Assembly: GCF_000236785.1 (NCBI RefSeq)
Contig: NZ_AGUF01000079.1
Location: 1 to 60,495 of the forward strand
DNA from: Achromobacter arsenitoxydans SY8
Lineage (GTDB): Bacteria; Pseudomonadota; Gammaproteobacteria; Burkholderiales; Burkholderiaceae_B
Length of the DNA: 60,495 nt
Direction of reading: 5' to 3'
A program made the translations under genes and the position numbers. This document shows positions 8,501 to 18,204 of this stretch, piece after piece. Each line of letters starts with the position of its first letter. The first letter of the stretch is position 1. The notes under the pieces are model-generated. The model saw only the letters and a program-made list of their open reading frames with translations, made no database searches and was not told where the DNA came from.

Positions 8501-11500
8501 TCACTTCAGGGAGAAGTCCACGCGCGAGGGTTGCCCCTCGTCCTTGATGCCATCGGTGTCCAGCTGCGGCGCAACGATGAACACACGATCCGCGAGTCCT
8601 TCCTGGGCTAGCAACTTCTCATAAACCGCCTGCGCACGGGCATCCGCCAATTGGCGCAGTTGATCCTCGCCGACCGGCGCCGCGGCGCGCAGCATGGCTT
8701 CCATCTGCGCGGCCGGGACAGACTTGGCCATGCCGATGAAATTGCGCGGCTTGTCCTTGAGGTCCGTGTCATCGTAGACCTCTTCGAGGTATTTGGCGCG
8801 TTCCGCGGCAGACACGTCGACGCCCGCCGGATTGGGCTTCTTGCCGCGCGGCGCGACGTCGGCGGCCTTGGCGGCGCGGATCTTGGCGTCGACCCACGCC
8901 TGGCGCAGGCCTTCCTCGTCGGTCTTGGGATCGGCGCGGCCGCTGATGTCCATTTTCAGCGCGGGGCGGTCGGTGAGCGCCTTGATCAAGGTGTCGATGC
9001 GCTGGATAGAGTCGTCGGTGAGCGCCGCGCTGCCCGGCGCGAATTCCACGTACGACAGTTCTTCGCCGCCGCCGAACGCGGACGCGAGCAGGCTGAAGGG
9101 CGAGGTTACCGCCTTGACCACCAGATTCATGAGCACGCGCACCACGATGCCGCCGACGGAGAATTCCGGATCGTCCAGCGAGCCGGAAATCGGCAGGTTG
9201 ATGTCGATGTTGCCGCGCGAGTCTTTCAGCAGCGCCACGGCCAGCAACACCGGCAGTTTGGTGGCGTCGGGGCTGTTGGTCTTTTCGCCAAAGGTGAGCT
9301 GGTTGAGGACCACGTGGTTAGTGGCCAGCAGCGCGCGGTCCTTGATCTTGTATTCCAGATCGACCGACAGCTTGCCGCGCTTGATCGGGTAGCCCACGTA
9401 CTTGGCCGAATACGTGTTGAAGCGCGGCAGGTCCACCCCCTTGGCGGAAGCCTTCAGGTCCAGCAACAGGTATTTGGCGAAAGGCTGGACGACGCCGCTG
9501 ATGGACAGCGGGGCGGTCGTGTACACCCGCCCCGTGACCTTGACCTTGGCGGGCTGGGGATTGGTGGAGGACACCGCGGTAATGCCGCCTTCGATGCTGG
9601 ACAGCTCGGCCACGTAGTTGGGCTTGACGAAGCGGTCGGTGAAGGTCATGCGGCCGCGGGTCAGCGTGACGCTGTTGACCGAGATGTCGGGCATGGCCGA
9701 AGACCCGCCCTTGGCCGCCGGGGCCGGCGGCGCGGTGCTGCGGGCGGGAGTCTGGGTGTCCTGGGTGATGGAGCCGCCGGCCTGTCCGGGCGCGGCTACC
9801 AGGTCCATGACGTTGAGCCGTCCCTGGGCGTTCAGCAGCACGCGGCCGTAGAAGTCTTCCAGGACAATGTCGCCCAGCCTGGCGCCGACTTTGTCGCCGG
9901 CCACCGAGATGTCCATGCCGGTGAAGCCCAACCGCTTCCAGTTCAGGAAGTCGTCTTTGTTGACCCGGTCCTGGAGGTCGAGGTCGGTGACATCGACGCC
10001 CCCCTTCCAGGCGGCCTTCATCGGCGCATTGCCGGCGGCGGCCGTGAACTCCGCGTTGCCCTTGGCGCCCAGGGTGACGGCGCGCACGGTGGCGTTCAGG
10101 CGGGAGGCCACATACGGGGCGAAGGCCGCGACGTTCAGGCCGGACAGGTCCACGGCGGTCTTGACGGTCAAGGGCTGCGGCGTGAAGACGCCTTTCAGGT
10201 CCAGTTTGCCATTGCCCTGTATGCCGGCGGCGGCGAGCGTGAAATTGCTCTGCCCTGGGCCCATGGCCAGCCGGTCCGCCGTGACGCGCAGGGATTGCAG
10301 GGCGATGTCGAGCGCGGGCTTGAGGGATTCGTCCCGAACCTTGAACTGGGTCAGGTCGGCCTGCACGGCTGTGGCCGATGCATCAATTGCGCCGCCCTTT
10401 TCGCGCACATGCACTTGTGCGGTCGCGCCCAGCCGACCGTCCAGCAGACTGATCGGCGCCGCGCTGCGCACGGCCGGGGCCAGCGGCGCAAGGGCCACAT
10501 TGCCCAGGCGCACATCCATGTCGAGCGACAGCGGCTTGATCACCAGGGGCCCCTTGGCGCGCAGCCAGCCGCCGTCGGTGCTGTTGTCCATGGTCAGCCA
10601 CAGATTGATGGGCCGGTCGGGCTGCTGCGGCAGCTCCACGCCCTCGACGGTAGCGGCCAGGCCGGTCATCACGTAGTCCAGCTTGCTGACCGCATCGGCG
10701 ACGTAGACCTCGCCTTCATGCAGATTGAAGGCGTCGAGCGTGACCTTCCATTCGCCCTCGCCCGCAGGCTGGGGCGGCTGATCCGCGGCGGGTGCGCCTG
10801 GCGCGGGGGCGGCCTGCGCCGCGGGCGATTGGGCCGCAGGCGTCTGGGCGGCGGCCTGATCGGCGGGAGCCGGGGCAGCCGGGGTCTGAGCCTGCGCGCC
10901 GTCCGCCGCCGTCTCGGCGGCAGGCGCCTTGTCATCGGCGGCGACCGGCTTGAGGCCGGTGGCCTCCCGCAATTCGTCCTTTATCGGCGTGGCGGTCGGC
11001 GCCACGCCGCCCAGCGCCTTCATGCCGGCGACGACATCCTGCCAATTGATGTGTTCATTGGCCAGGCGACGCACATGGATCTGCGGCGCCCAGAGCCCCA
11101 CTTCCCCGATGTAGACCTGGCGCGCGATCGGTTCCAGTTCCAGGCGGCTGACGGTCAGCGCGCTCCAGGCGGCAAGGTTCGCGCCTGCGGGGTCGCGCAG
11201 GTCCAGCCGGCGCAGGCCCAGGTCGCCGACGACGCGGATCTTGGGCGGCTCGTCCTTGGGCTGCTCAAACACGATCTGCAGGTTGGAGTCCAGCAGCGCG
11301 CTTTCCACCTTGAACGGCAGAGGCATGGGCCACACGTCGGCCCATTTTTCAAGCTGCAGCCCGTCGAACGCCACGCGCAGCGTGGACGACGGCACCACGT
11401 CGAAGGGGCGCGCCACGCCGGTGAGATCGAAGGGACTGCCATTGATGCGCAGGTGCAGGCGGGGCTGCACGTCGATGTCGGTGGCGTAGCCGAAGGTGGA

Positions 11501-12079
11501 GATGAAAGGCACGCCGATGGCGAACTCGTCCACGACCTGCTTGCGGCCCGTGACCTTGTCGTCCAGCGTGATGGTGCCGTCTTCGATCACCATGTTGTTG
11601 AGCGAAAAGCGCGGCAGGCCTTCGTCCGGCTTGGGCGGTTCCTCGGGCTTGGCGGCCGTCAATTCGGCCACGCGTTGCTCTATGTCAGAGAAATTGAAGC
11701 GCAGGACGTCTTCGCGGACGATGGCGATGTTAGGCTGCCGCAGCGTCAGACGGTCGACCACGGGCGCGAACCAGAACAGCGACGTCCAGGCGGCGCTGGC
11801 ATCCAGTTCCGCAAGGGTCAGCAGCGGCGTCTGGGAGCCGGGCTGGGCCACGGCCAGGTCGCGCGCCCGGACGGTCAGCGTGAAGGGGTTGAAGCTGATC
11901 TTGCCGACGGAAACGTCGCGCCCGATCATCTTCGAGACATCCTGGGTCAGTACGTCATGCAGGACCTTCGGTACCTGCCAGGCAGCGATGCCGCAGAGAA
12001 TCAGCGCGAACGCCACGATGCCCAGGAGAATCTTGCCAGCGCGTCGGGTGAACCGCAGCTTGGGCATCCGCACGGACAT
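8501..12079 (-). CDS. Very large AsmA-like DUF748 envelope protein
   Basis: 1192 residues. One N-terminal membrane helix (about 15-36) is followed by the AsmA/DUF748 opening (MIGRDVSVGKISFNPFTLTVRARDL) and long beta-rich repeats that repeat the phrase LNxQGRLNVMDL-like. At about 385-450 there is an Ala/Pro/Gln-rich linker. Near residue 1030 the motif VEFAPGSAALTDDSIQRID resembles the start of an OmpA-like peptidoglycan domain, followed by a charged helical end. Proteins of the AsmA class are thought to form grooves that move lipids between inner and outer membrane; that role is inferred here. AGGAG lies 7 nt before ATG 12079; a TTG one codon earlier is less likely. Confidence 0.85.
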   Translation of the reverse strand: MSVRMPKLRFTRRAGKILLGIVAFALILCGIAAWQVPKVLHDVLTQDVSKMIGRDVSVGKISFNPFTLTVRARDLAVAQPGSQTPLLTLAELDASAAWTSLFWFAPVVDRLTLRQPNIAIVREDVLRFNFSDIEQRVAELTAAKPEEPPKPDEGLPRFSLNNMVIEDGTITLDDKVTGRKQVVDEFAIGVPFISTFGYATDIDVQPRLHLRINGSPFDLTGVARPFDVVPSSTLRVAFDGLQLEKWADVWPMPLPFKVESALLDSNLQIVFEQPKDEPPKIRVVGDLGLRRLDLRDPAGANLAAWSALTVSRLELEPIARQVYIGEVGLWAPQIHVRRLANEHINWQDVVAGMKALGGVAPTATPIKDELREATGLKPVAADDKAPAAETAADGAQAQTPAAPAPADQAAAQTPAAQSPAAQAAPAPGAPAADQPPQPAGEGEWKVTLDAFNLHEGEVYVADAVSKLDYVMTGLAATVEGVELPQQPDRPINLWLTMDNSTDGGWLRAKGPLVIKPLSLDMDVRLGNVALAPLAPAVRSAAPISLLDGRLGATAQVHVREKGGAIDASATAVQADLTQFKVRDESLKPALDIALQSLRVTADRLAMGPGQSNFTLAAAGIQGNGKLDLKGVFTPQPLTVKTAVDLSGLNVAAFAPYVASRLNATVRAVTLGAKGNAEFTAAAGNAPMKAAWKGGVDVTDLDLQDRVNKDDFLNWKRLGFTGMDISVAGDKVGARLGDIVLEDFYGRVLLNAQGRLNVMDLVAAPGQAGGSITQDTQTPARSTAPPAPAAKGGSSAMPDISVNSVTLTRGRMTFTDRFVKPNYVAELSSIEGGITAVSSTNPQPAKVKVTGRVYTTAPLSISGVVQPFAKYLLLDLKASAKGVDLPRFNTYSAKYVGYPIKRGKLSVDLEYKIKDRALLATNHVVLNQLTFGEKTNSPDATKLPVLLAVALLKDSRGNIDINLPISGSLDDPEFSVGGIVVRVLMNLVVKAVTSPFSLLASAFGGGEELSYVEFAPGSAALTDDSIQRIDTLIKALTDRPALKMDISGRADPKTDEEGLRQAWVDAKIRAAKAADVAPRGKKPNPAGVDVSAAERAKYLEEVYDDTDLKDKPRNFIGMAKSVPAAQMEAMLRAAAPVGEDQLRQLADARAQAVYEKLLAQEGLADRVFIVAPQLDTDGIKDEGQPSRVDFSLK

Positions 12080-12134
12080 CAAAAGTCTCCTGATACATAT
12101 TGAAGGCCATACTTCCGTCCTTCCACTGACTACA

Positions 12135-12151
12135 GGCGCGATTATCGCGCC
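12135..12151. repeat. Perfect palindrome in the DUF748/moaC intergenic region
   Basis: GGCGCGAT-T-ATCGCGCC lies between the divergent DUF748 and moaC genes. It could be an operator shared by both, or a structural element; no other signal in this gap is convincing. Confidence 0.4.
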
Positions 12152-12248
12152 CCCTTAATTGCTCGTCTATCATAGGCGTAACAATGGCCCCGCCCGGCCA
12201 GCCGGGCCCGGTCTTTTCATTCATTAACAATTCTTGATCCCGATTCCC

Positions 12249-12737
12249 ATGTCCACGTCCACCCCCACCCTGAGCCACCTGGACGAAGCCGGCCAGGTCC
12301 GCATGGTCGACGTCATCGCCAAGACCGACACCGAACGCGTGGCGGTCGCCGCCGCCAGCGTGCGCATGAACGCCGTGGCCTATGGCCTCCTGACCCAGCC
12401 AGGCCAGGGCAAGGGTGAAGTGCTGAACACGGCGCGCGTGGCCGCCATCCTGGCCGCCAAGCGCTGCGCCGACATGATCCCGCTGTGCCACAGCCTGCCG
12501 CTGGCTTTCGTCGGCGTCGAGTTCGCGCTGGACGACGCACAACACCGCATCGACATCCTGGCCACCTGCCGCACCAGTTACAAGACGGGCGTGGAAATGG
12601 AAGCCATGATGGCGTGCAGCGTCGCGGCGCTCACCATCTACGACATGTGCAAAGCGGCCGACAAGGGCATCGTGATCGAACAAGTTCGCCTTAAGTACAA
12701 GGCGGGAGGCAAAAGCGGTGAATGGCGCAACGATTAA
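12249..12737 (+). CDS. moaC: Cyclic pyranopterin monophosphate synthase
   Basis: 162 residues. MoaC converts the MoaA product into cyclic pyranopterin monophosphate, the first stable molybdopterin precursor. The family hallmarks KRCADMIPLCHSLPL and CRTSYKTGVEMEAMMACSVAALTIYDMCKA are intact. ATG 12249 is preferred over an earlier ATG five codons upstream because the family starts near SHLDEAGQVRMVDV. First of five closely packed Moco genes; its end overlaps moaD by 20 bp. Confidence 0.97.
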   Translation: MSTSTPTLSHLDEAGQVRMVDVIAKTDTERVAVAAASVRMNAVAYGLLTQPGQGKGEVLNTARVAAILAAKRCADMIPLCHSLPLAFVGVEFALDDAQHRIDILATCRTSYKTGVEMEAMMACSVAALTIYDMCKAADKGIVIEQVRLKYKAGGKSGEWRND

Positions 12738-12969
12738 TCTCCTGTACTTCGCCCGCGTGGCCGAGCTGGTCGGCAAGCGCGCCGAAGCCTGGCCGCTGGA
12801 TGGCGAATCCACCGGCGCGCAGCTGCTGGCGGCGCTGGGCGCACGCTATCCCCAGCTGGAACCGGCCGCCCGCCTGAAGCTGGCCATCAACCAGACCCAC
12901 TCCAAGCCGTCGGCGCCCATCCGGGCGGGCGACGAGGTCGCGGTGTTCGAACCCGTCACCGGAGGTTGA
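12718..12969 (+). CDS. moaD: Molybdopterin synthase small subunit
   Basis: 83 residues with a ubiquitin-like fold, ending in the required Gly-Gly (EPVTGG), whose thiocarboxylate donates sulfur to the pterin. The start is a GTG at 12718 inside moaC, with GGGAGG upstream. No MoeB-type activating enzyme is in the window, so that step must be encoded elsewhere. Confidence 0.95.
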   Translation: MNGATINLLYFARVAELVGKRAEAWPLDGESTGAQLLAALGARYPQLEPAARLKLAINQTHSKPSAPIRAGDEVAVFEPVTGG

Positions 12970-12974
12970 ACGCC

Positions 12975-13454
12975 ATGATCCGCGTCCAGGAAGCCGACTT
13001 CGACGGCGCCGCGCTCACGGCCGCGCTGCGGGATGCCGCCGGCCCGGGCGTCGGCGGCATCGTCACCTTTGTGGGCTACGTGCGCGACTACGCGCCCGAC
13101 ACGCCCACCGACACGCTGTTTCTTGAACACTATCCCGGCATGTGCGAGCGCGAACTCGAAGACATCGCCGCCACGGCCCGCAAGCGCTGGAACCTGGACG
13201 GCGCCGTCATCGTGCACCGGGTGGGCGCGCTCCCGCGCAACGCGCAGATCGTCTTCGTGGCGGCGGCCAGCGCCCATCGCGGCGACGCCTTCCGCGGCTG
13301 CGAATACATCATCGACGCGCTCAAGACCCGCGCCCCCTTCTGGAAGCGCGAGACCCTTGCGGGCGGCAACAGCTTCTGGGTCGAACAACGACAATCCGAC
13401 CAGGACCGCACGGATTCCTGGGACGAAGACACCGCCAACAAGGAGAATCCATGA
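12975..13454 (+). CDS. moaE: Molybdopterin synthase catalytic subunit
   Basis: 159 residues. MoaE binds cyclic pyranopterin monophosphate and receives sulfur from MoaD. The family phrases GGIVTFVGYVRD, LEHYPGMCERELE and the active-site PFWKRE (TRAPFWKRETLAGG) are present. ATG 12975 has GGAGG 9 nt upstream; a TTG three codons earlier is an alternative. The end overlaps moaB by 4 bp. Confidence 0.96.
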   Translation: MIRVQEADFDGAALTAALRDAAGPGVGGIVTFVGYVRDYAPDTPTDTLFLEHYPGMCERELEDIAATARKRWNLDGAVIVHRVGALPRNAQIVFVAAASAHRGDAFRGCEYIIDALKTRAPFWKRETLAGGNSFWVEQRQSDQDRTDSWDEDTANKENP

Positions 13455-13972
13455 GCGAAGCAATTCCGGTTCCGCTGGGCTGCGCCGTCCTGACGGTCAG
13501 CGACACCCGCAGCGCGGGCGACGACACCTCCGGCAATCTGCTCGCGCACAGCCTGGCGCAGGCCGGCCACCAGTGCGTGCGCCGCGACATCGTGCGCGAC
13601 GACATCTACCAGATCCGCCGCATCATCAGCGACTGGATTGCCGACCCCGAAGTCCAGGTCATCCTGACGACCGGCGGCACGGGCTTCTCTCATCGCGACT
13701 ACACGCCGCAGGCCATCGTGCCGCTGCTCGACCGCGAAATCCCCGGCTTCGGCGAACTCTTCCGCCAGATCTCCTACACCGAGATCGGCAGCTCCACGAT
13801 CCAGTCGCGCGCGTTCGCCGGATCGGCCAACCAGACGCTGATCTTCTGCCTGCCGGGCTCCAACAACGCCTGCGAAACCGCCTGGACGCAGATTCTGCGC
13901 GACCAGCTCGACAGCGGCCACGGCCCGTGCAATTTCGCCACGCAATTCAAGAAACGCGAAGAAGAAAACTGA
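13451..13972 (+). CDS. moaB: Molybdopterin adenylyltransferase, MoaB type
   Basis: 173 residues. It adenylates molybdopterin before molybdate insertion, the job done by MogA in other bacteria. The nucleotide-binding TTGGTGFSHRDYTPQA and LPGSNNACETAW motifs are intact. The start sits in the last codons of moaE (ATGA overlap) with AGGAG before it. The stop is followed after 3 bp by moeA. Confidence 0.93.
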   Translation: MSEAIPVPLGCAVLTVSDTRSAGDDTSGNLLAHSLAQAGHQCVRRDIVRDDIYQIRRIISDWIADPEVQVILTTGGTGFSHRDYTPQAIVPLLDREIPGFGELFRQISYTEIGSSTIQSRAFAGSANQTLIFCLPGSNNACETAWTQILRDQLDSGHGPCNFATQFKKREEEN

Positions 13973-13975
13973 CCC

Positions 13976-15181
13976 ATGCTGGATTTCGATCAAGCCCAGA
14001 CCCTGCTGGCCAATGCCGCCGGCCCGCTGCAACGCACTGAACACGTGGATCTGACGCAGGCCAGCGGCCGCGTGCTTGCCGCCGACCTCGACGCCACGGT
14101 GGACATCCCCCCTGCCGACAACAGCGCCATGGACGGCTACGCCCTGCGCCTGGCCGACTGGAGCCTGGACGCGCGCCTGCCGATCCAGCAGCGCTGCTAC
14201 GCCGGCGACGTGCCCGAACCCCTCAAGCCGGGCCACGCCATCCGCCTGTTCACGGGCAGCGTGATTCCGGAAGGCGCGGACGTCGTGGTCATGCAGGAAG
14301 ACGCCACCGAAGCCGACAACCTCGTCCAGATATCGCGCGAACCCAAGCCCGGCCAGCACATCCGCCGCCGCGGCGAAGACACCCGGGCCGGGTCCCCGCT
14401 GCTGCCGGCGGGCACCCTGCTTCACGCCGCGCACGTGGCGCTGCTGGCGTCGCAGGGGCTGGCGTCCATTCCCGTTTTCGCGCAGTTGCGCGTCGGCATC
14501 CTGACCACCGGCGACGAACTCGTCCAGCCGGGCCAGCCGCGCGCCACCGAACAGATCTACAACTCCAACGGACCCATGCTGGCCGCGATGGTGCGCGGCA
14601 TGAGCGCCCTGCCCGTCCACGTGCTGCACGCCCGCGACACCGAGACCGACCTGCTGGCCGCCTTCAAGACGCTGCTGGCCGATTGCGACCTGGTGCTGAG
14701 CGTCGGCGGCGTGTCGGTGGGCGAGCGCGACCTGGTCAAGCCGGCGCTGGCGGCGCTGGGCGGCGAACTGTCGCTCTGGAAGGTGCGCATGAAACCGGGC
14801 AAGCCCGTGGCGCTGGCCCAGATCGACGGCAAGCCCGTGGTCAGCCTGCCCGGCAACCCCGTGTCGGCCTATGCCGTGTTCGCCACGCTGGTGACGCCGC
14901 TGATGCGCCGCATGCAGGGGCGCGCCGAAATCTTCCCGCCGGTCAGCCAGCTGCGCCTGCGCACTGCGCAGCCGCGCCAGGACGCCCGCGAGGAATTCCT
15001 GCGCGTGCAATGCCGCGTGGCCGACGACGGCGGCAGCGAGCTGACGCCGTACGGCCATCAGGGTTCGGGCGTGATCAGCTCATTGCCGTGGTCCACCGGC
15101 CTGGCTCGCCTGCCGGCGGACGTGCTGGTGCACGATCAGGACCAGGTCGCCTACTACGACCTGCGTCACTGGCTGGCGTAG
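13976..15181 (+). CDS. moeA: Molybdopterin molybdotransferase
   Basis: 401 residues. MoeA inserts molybdate into adenylated molybdopterin. The N-terminal DNSAMDGYAL and GHAIRLFTGSVIPEGAD, the central SVGGVSVGERDLVK and the KPGKPVALAQ / SLPGNPVSAYAVF segments match the family along its full length. Last gene of the rightward Moco set; its final 16 bp overlap the end of the convergent mobA. Confidence 0.97.
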   Translation: MLDFDQAQTLLANAAGPLQRTEHVDLTQASGRVLAADLDATVDIPPADNSAMDGYALRLADWSLDARLPIQQRCYAGDVPEPLKPGHAIRLFTGSVIPEGADVVVMQEDATEADNLVQISREPKPGQHIRRRGEDTRAGSPLLPAGTLLHAAHVALLASQGLASIPVFAQLRVGILTTGDELVQPGQPRATEQIYNSNGPMLAAMVRGMSALPVHVLHARDTETDLLAAFKTLLADCDLVLSVGGVSVGERDLVKPALAALGGELSLWKVRMKPGKPVALAQIDGKPVVSLPGNPVSAYAVFATLVTPLMRRMQGRAEIFPPVSQLRLRTAQPRQDAREEFLRVQCRVADDGGSELTPYGHQGSGVISSLPWSTGLARLPADVLVHDQDQVAYYDLRHWLA

Positions 15182-15780
15182 GCCTCGGCCAGCGCCAGTT
15201 CCCCTGGCGTATTGACGTTCATGAAGGCTTGCGGCGGCGCGTCGTCGAACACGGCTTCGACCGCGCCCGCCCTGGCCTGCCACAACCCCACCTTGCGGTC
15301 GCCTGCCCGCAAATAGTCAAGCAGCGCGGGAAGCTGCGAAATGCGCACCGCCATGCAGGCGGAATGCCGCTGGCCGCCCGCCGCCGCATAAGCCATGGGC
15401 GCCCCCGCCGACTGCGCCGCACAGATCAGACGCGCAGCCATGTCCGCAGGCACGAAAGGCGTGTCGCAAGGCGCGACCACCAGCCATTGCGCGTCGGACG
15501 CCGCGGCCAGCGCCGCCGCGATGCCGACCAGCGGCCCCTGCCAGGCGCCCAGCTGGGGCTGGCCGTCAGGCACGACTTCGCCGTATTGCGCATAACGGTC
15601 CGCATGGCGGTTCGCGCTGATGATCAGGCGCCCGACCTGCGGCGCGAGGCGGCGCGCCACGTGCGCCACCATGGGCTCGCCGCGCAGTACGACCAGGCCC
15701 TTGTCCTGCCCGTCCATGCGGGAACCCAGCCCGCCGGCCAGGATCAGGCCGGCAATGTCGCTGTGCGCGGGTTCAGCCAC
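15166..15780 (-). CDS. mobA: Molybdenum cofactor guanylyltransferase
   Basis: 204 residues. MobA joins GMP to molybdopterin to form the guanine dinucleotide used by formate dehydrogenase and other DMSO-reductase-family enzymes. The nucleotide motif [17 protein letters not shown] lies at residues 14-30, [13 protein letters not shown] in the middle, and [10 protein letters not shown] near the end. It overlaps the end of moaA by 8 bp, so the two are one transcript. Confidence 0.95.
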   Translation of the reverse strand: MAEPAHSDIAGLILAGGLGSRMDGQDKGLVVLRGEPMVAHVARRLAPQVGRLIISANRHADRYAQYGEVVPDGQPQLGAWQGPLVGIAAALAAASDAQWLVVAPCDTPFVPADMAARLICAAQSAGAPMAYAAAGGQRHSACMAVRISQLPALLDYLRAGDRKVGLWQARAGAVEAVFDDAPPQAFMNVNTPGELALAEAYASQ

Positions 15781-16876
15781 CGATGTAGCTCATTTCGATC
15801 TTGCGGGACGGATCCGCCATGTTGCGGCCGCGCAGTTCGGAATAGTTGTCGCCGCGCGCCGACCAGATGCCGGTCAGGATGCGCGCCAGTTCCAGGTCGG
15901 TGGCGCCGTCGCGCAGGGGCGCGCGCAGGTCGTGCCCTTCGTGCGCGAACAGGCACAGGTAAAGCTTGCCCTCGGGCGACAGGCGCGCGCGCGTACAGCC
16001 GCCGCAGAAGGCGTGCGTGACGCTGGAGATGACGCCGATCTCTCCGCCGCCGTCGACATAGCGCCAGCGCTCGGCCACCCGGCCCATCTCGGCCGATTCC
16101 ACGGGTTCCAGCGGATACACCGCGCCGATGCGGTCCAGCACTTGCTGGCTGGGCACCACTTCGGCCAGGTTCCAGCCGTTGCTGTTGCCCACGTCCATGT
16201 ATTCGATGAAGCGCAGGATGTGGCCGCTGTTGCGGAAGCGCTCGGCCATGGGCAGGATCTGCCCGTCGTTCAGCCCCTTGCGCACCACCATGTTGACCTT
16301 CACGGGCGCCAGTCCGGCGTCGGCGGCGGCGTCGATGCCGCGCAGCACGTCGTCCGGCGTGAAGCCGCTGTCGCTCATGCCCTGGAACATCGCGGCGTCC
16401 AGCGCATCCAGGCTGACCGTGACCCGCGTGAGCCCGGCGCTTTTCAGCGCGGCGGCCTTGCGTTCAAGGACGCTGCCGTTGGTGGTGAGGGTGAGGTCCA
16501 GCGGATGGCCTTGCGGCGTACGCAGCTCGGCCAGCATGCCGACCAGGTTTTCGATGTGCTTGCGCAGCAGGGGTTCGCCGCCTGTCAGGCGGATCTTTTC
16601 CACGCCCAGCTGCGTGAAGATGCCGGCCAGCCGGCTGATTTCTTCGAACGACAGCAACGCCGAATGCGGCATGAAGCTGTAGCTGCTGTCGAAGACTTCG
16701 CGCGGCATGCAATAGGTGCAGCGGAAGTTGCAGCGGTCTGTCACGGAAATGCGCAGGTCGCGCAGGGGCCGCGCGCGCAGGTCGAGCGCGGGCTGCCCGT
16801 GCGGCGGCGGGTCCCCGGGCGCCACGGACGCCGGCGCGCCATTGCGGTGATCGGCAAGGAAAATCACTTTGCTCAT
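15773..16876 (-). CDS. moaA: GTP 3',8-cyclase
   Basis: 367 residues. A radical SAM enzyme that starts Moco synthesis from GTP. The first cluster is C49-x3-C53-x2-C56 ([12 protein letters not shown]); the C-terminal cluster is in [21 protein letters not shown]; the protein ends in the required Gly-Gly (SYIGG). Residues 1-32 are a non-conserved leader, a little longer than usual. It follows fdsR by 48 bp on the same strand, suggesting that the formate regulator and the first and last pathway enzymes share a transcript. Confidence 0.96.
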   Translation of the reverse strand: MSKVIFLADHRNGAPASVAPGDPPPHGQPALDLRARPLRDLRISVTDRCNFRCTYCMPREVFDSSYSFMPHSALLSFEEISRLAGIFTQLGVEKIRLTGGEPLLRKHIENLVGMLAELRTPQGHPLDLTLTTNGSVLERKAAALKSAGLTRVTVSLDALDAAMFQGMSDSGFTPDDVLRGIDAAADAGLAPVKVNMVVRKGLNDGQILPMAERFRNSGHILRFIEYMDVGNSNGWNLAEVVPSQQVLDRIGAVYPLEPVESAEMGRVAERWRYVDGGGEIGVISSVTHAFCGGCTRARLSPEGKLYLCLFAHEGHDLRAPLRDGATDLELARILTGIWSARGDNYSELRGRNMADPSRKIEMSYIGG

Positions 16877-16924
16877 GAAGGCATCATATCCCGGCGGATG
16901 GCATTGCGCGCGGGCGCCGCGCGC

Positions 16925-18046
16925 TCATGGAAAAGCCTCTTGCAGCGACTGCAGCCGGCCGGTGTCCCGGGCGTCGTAGCCGACCAGCTGGCCCACGTAG
17001 CCGACGTAGTCCGGACTGCGCATGATGGACAGCAGATCCCGCATGGCCGGCGTGTCCAGCGAGGATTTGCGGATGGCGAAGAAATAGCGTTCGCGCACCA
17101 GCGGGATGAAGTCCAGCCCGAAACGGCAGGCGGCCGTCTCCACGCCCACGCCGGTATCCGCCATGCCGCTGGCGATATGGGCGGCGATGGCCATATGGGT
17201 GAATTCGTTGGTCTCGTAGCCCTGCACCTCGCCGATCGACACGCCTGCGCGCTGCAGCATCAGCCCCACCAGGTAGCGCGTGCTGGAGCCGATCTGGCGG
17301 TTGACGAAACGCACGTCGGTACGCGCCAGGTCCGCCATGCCGCGGATCTGCTTGGGGTTTCCGGCCGTGACGAACAGGCCCGTATTGCGCACGGCCAGGT
17401 GAATCAGCATGTATTCGTCCGCGTGGAGCCACTGCGCGTAGCGATCCATGATGGGCGCCTCGAAGTCGCCCAGCGGCACCTGAAAGCCCGCCAGGTCGCA
17501 CTCGTGGCGCTCCAGCGAGGCCAGCGCCTCGATCGCGGTGCGGTAGCGCAGTTCCAGCCCGGGCGTGCGGCCGCCCATGTGCTGCATCAGAGATTCCACC
17601 GCGAAGCCGTGGCTGGCGTGCAGCCGCAGGTGCGGGCCGCTTTCGGGCAGCAGGCGTTCCAACTCTTCCTGCAGTTCGGAGGCCATGCTGTCCAGCGTGG
17701 GCATCAGCCGCGCCTCGATGCGGCGGTTGGCCCACAGCAGGCGCTGCGCGAACGGCGACAGTTGCGTCCCCTGGCGCCGGTTGGTGATGAGCAACTGGGT
17801 GCCGAAGAGGGATTCGAAGCGGCGCAGCACGCCCCAGGCGTGCCGGTAAGACAGCCCGCAGGCGCGGCAGGCGCCGGCGATGTTGCCGGTGGCGTCGATA
17901 GCTGCCAGCAGCGCAAGCATGTCCTGCAGCGGCACGGGCGCCGTGGCGGCGGCGCCCGCCGTGCCAGCCGCGGCAACTGCCGCCGCATCGTCGTCTCCGC
18001 TCAACGTCCATTGCGGCCGCAGGCCGATTCGGAACTTATATGTCAT
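16925..18046 (-). CDS. fdsR: ModE-like HTH regulator with a substrate-binding domain, FdsR-like
   Basis: 373 residues. Residues about 40-105 form a ModE/LysR-type winged helix (LLAAIDATGNIAGACRACGLSYRHAWGVLRRFE). The rest resembles the molybdate-binding-protein-like domain fused to such HTHs (TAIEALASLERHECDLAGFQVP, then NRQIGSSTRYLVGLML and GMADTGVGVE). An Ala-rich insert of ~20 residues precedes the HTH. It is divergent from the formate dehydrogenase operon, the place held by fdsR in Cupriavidus, so control of fds is very likely. Whether it senses formate, molybdate or tungstate is open. Confidence 0.75.
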   Translation of the reverse strand: MTYKFRIGLRPQWTLSGDDDAAAVAAAGTAGAAATAPVPLQDMLALLAAIDATGNIAGACRACGLSYRHAWGVLRRFESLFGTQLLITNRRQGTQLSPFAQRLLWANRRIEARLMPTLDSMASELQEELERLLPESGPHLRLHASHGFAVESLMQHMGGRTPGLELRYRTAIEALASLERHECDLAGFQVPLGDFEAPIMDRYAQWLHADEYMLIHLAVRNTGLFVTAGNPKQIRGMADLARTDVRFVNRQIGSSTRYLVGLMLQRAGVSIGEVQGYETNEFTHMAIAAHIASGMADTGVGVETAACRFGLDFIPLVRERYFFAIRKSSLDTPAMRDLLSIMRSPDYVGYVGQLVGYDARDTGRLQSLQEAFP

Positions 18047-18204
18047 TTATTTCTTATTGAAGACGTTTAAGTACGTCGTTAGAGTACACAAATAACGCGG
18101 CGGATGGGCAATTTATATGTTTTTTTGTGCATATTAAATCCCTGAAGATCCAGCCCGACAACACGCCCCCACGACGGGGTCACGCAACACAGGAGGAGAC
18201 CGAC
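18047..18204. promoter_or_regulatory. Divergent fdsR/fdsG control region
   Basis: A markedly AT-rich stretch in an otherwise GC-rich window. It holds two inverted repeats: GACGT-TTAAGT-ACGTC at 18062-18077 and ATATG-N9-CATAT at about 18116-18134. Both are plausible sites for the divergently encoded regulator. AGGAGGAG at 18191-18198 is the ribosome site of fdsG. Confidence 0.6.

Noticed and set aside
8651-12103. A 1150-codon open frame opposite the DUF748 gene
   Set aside because: Same low-complexity, His/Gln/Arg-rich composition and no ribosome site; it is the mirror of a real gene.
12083-12248. A Moco riboswitch before moaC
   Set aside because: The gap is short and shows only one simple palindrome; none of the multi-helix structure of that RNA class is visible.
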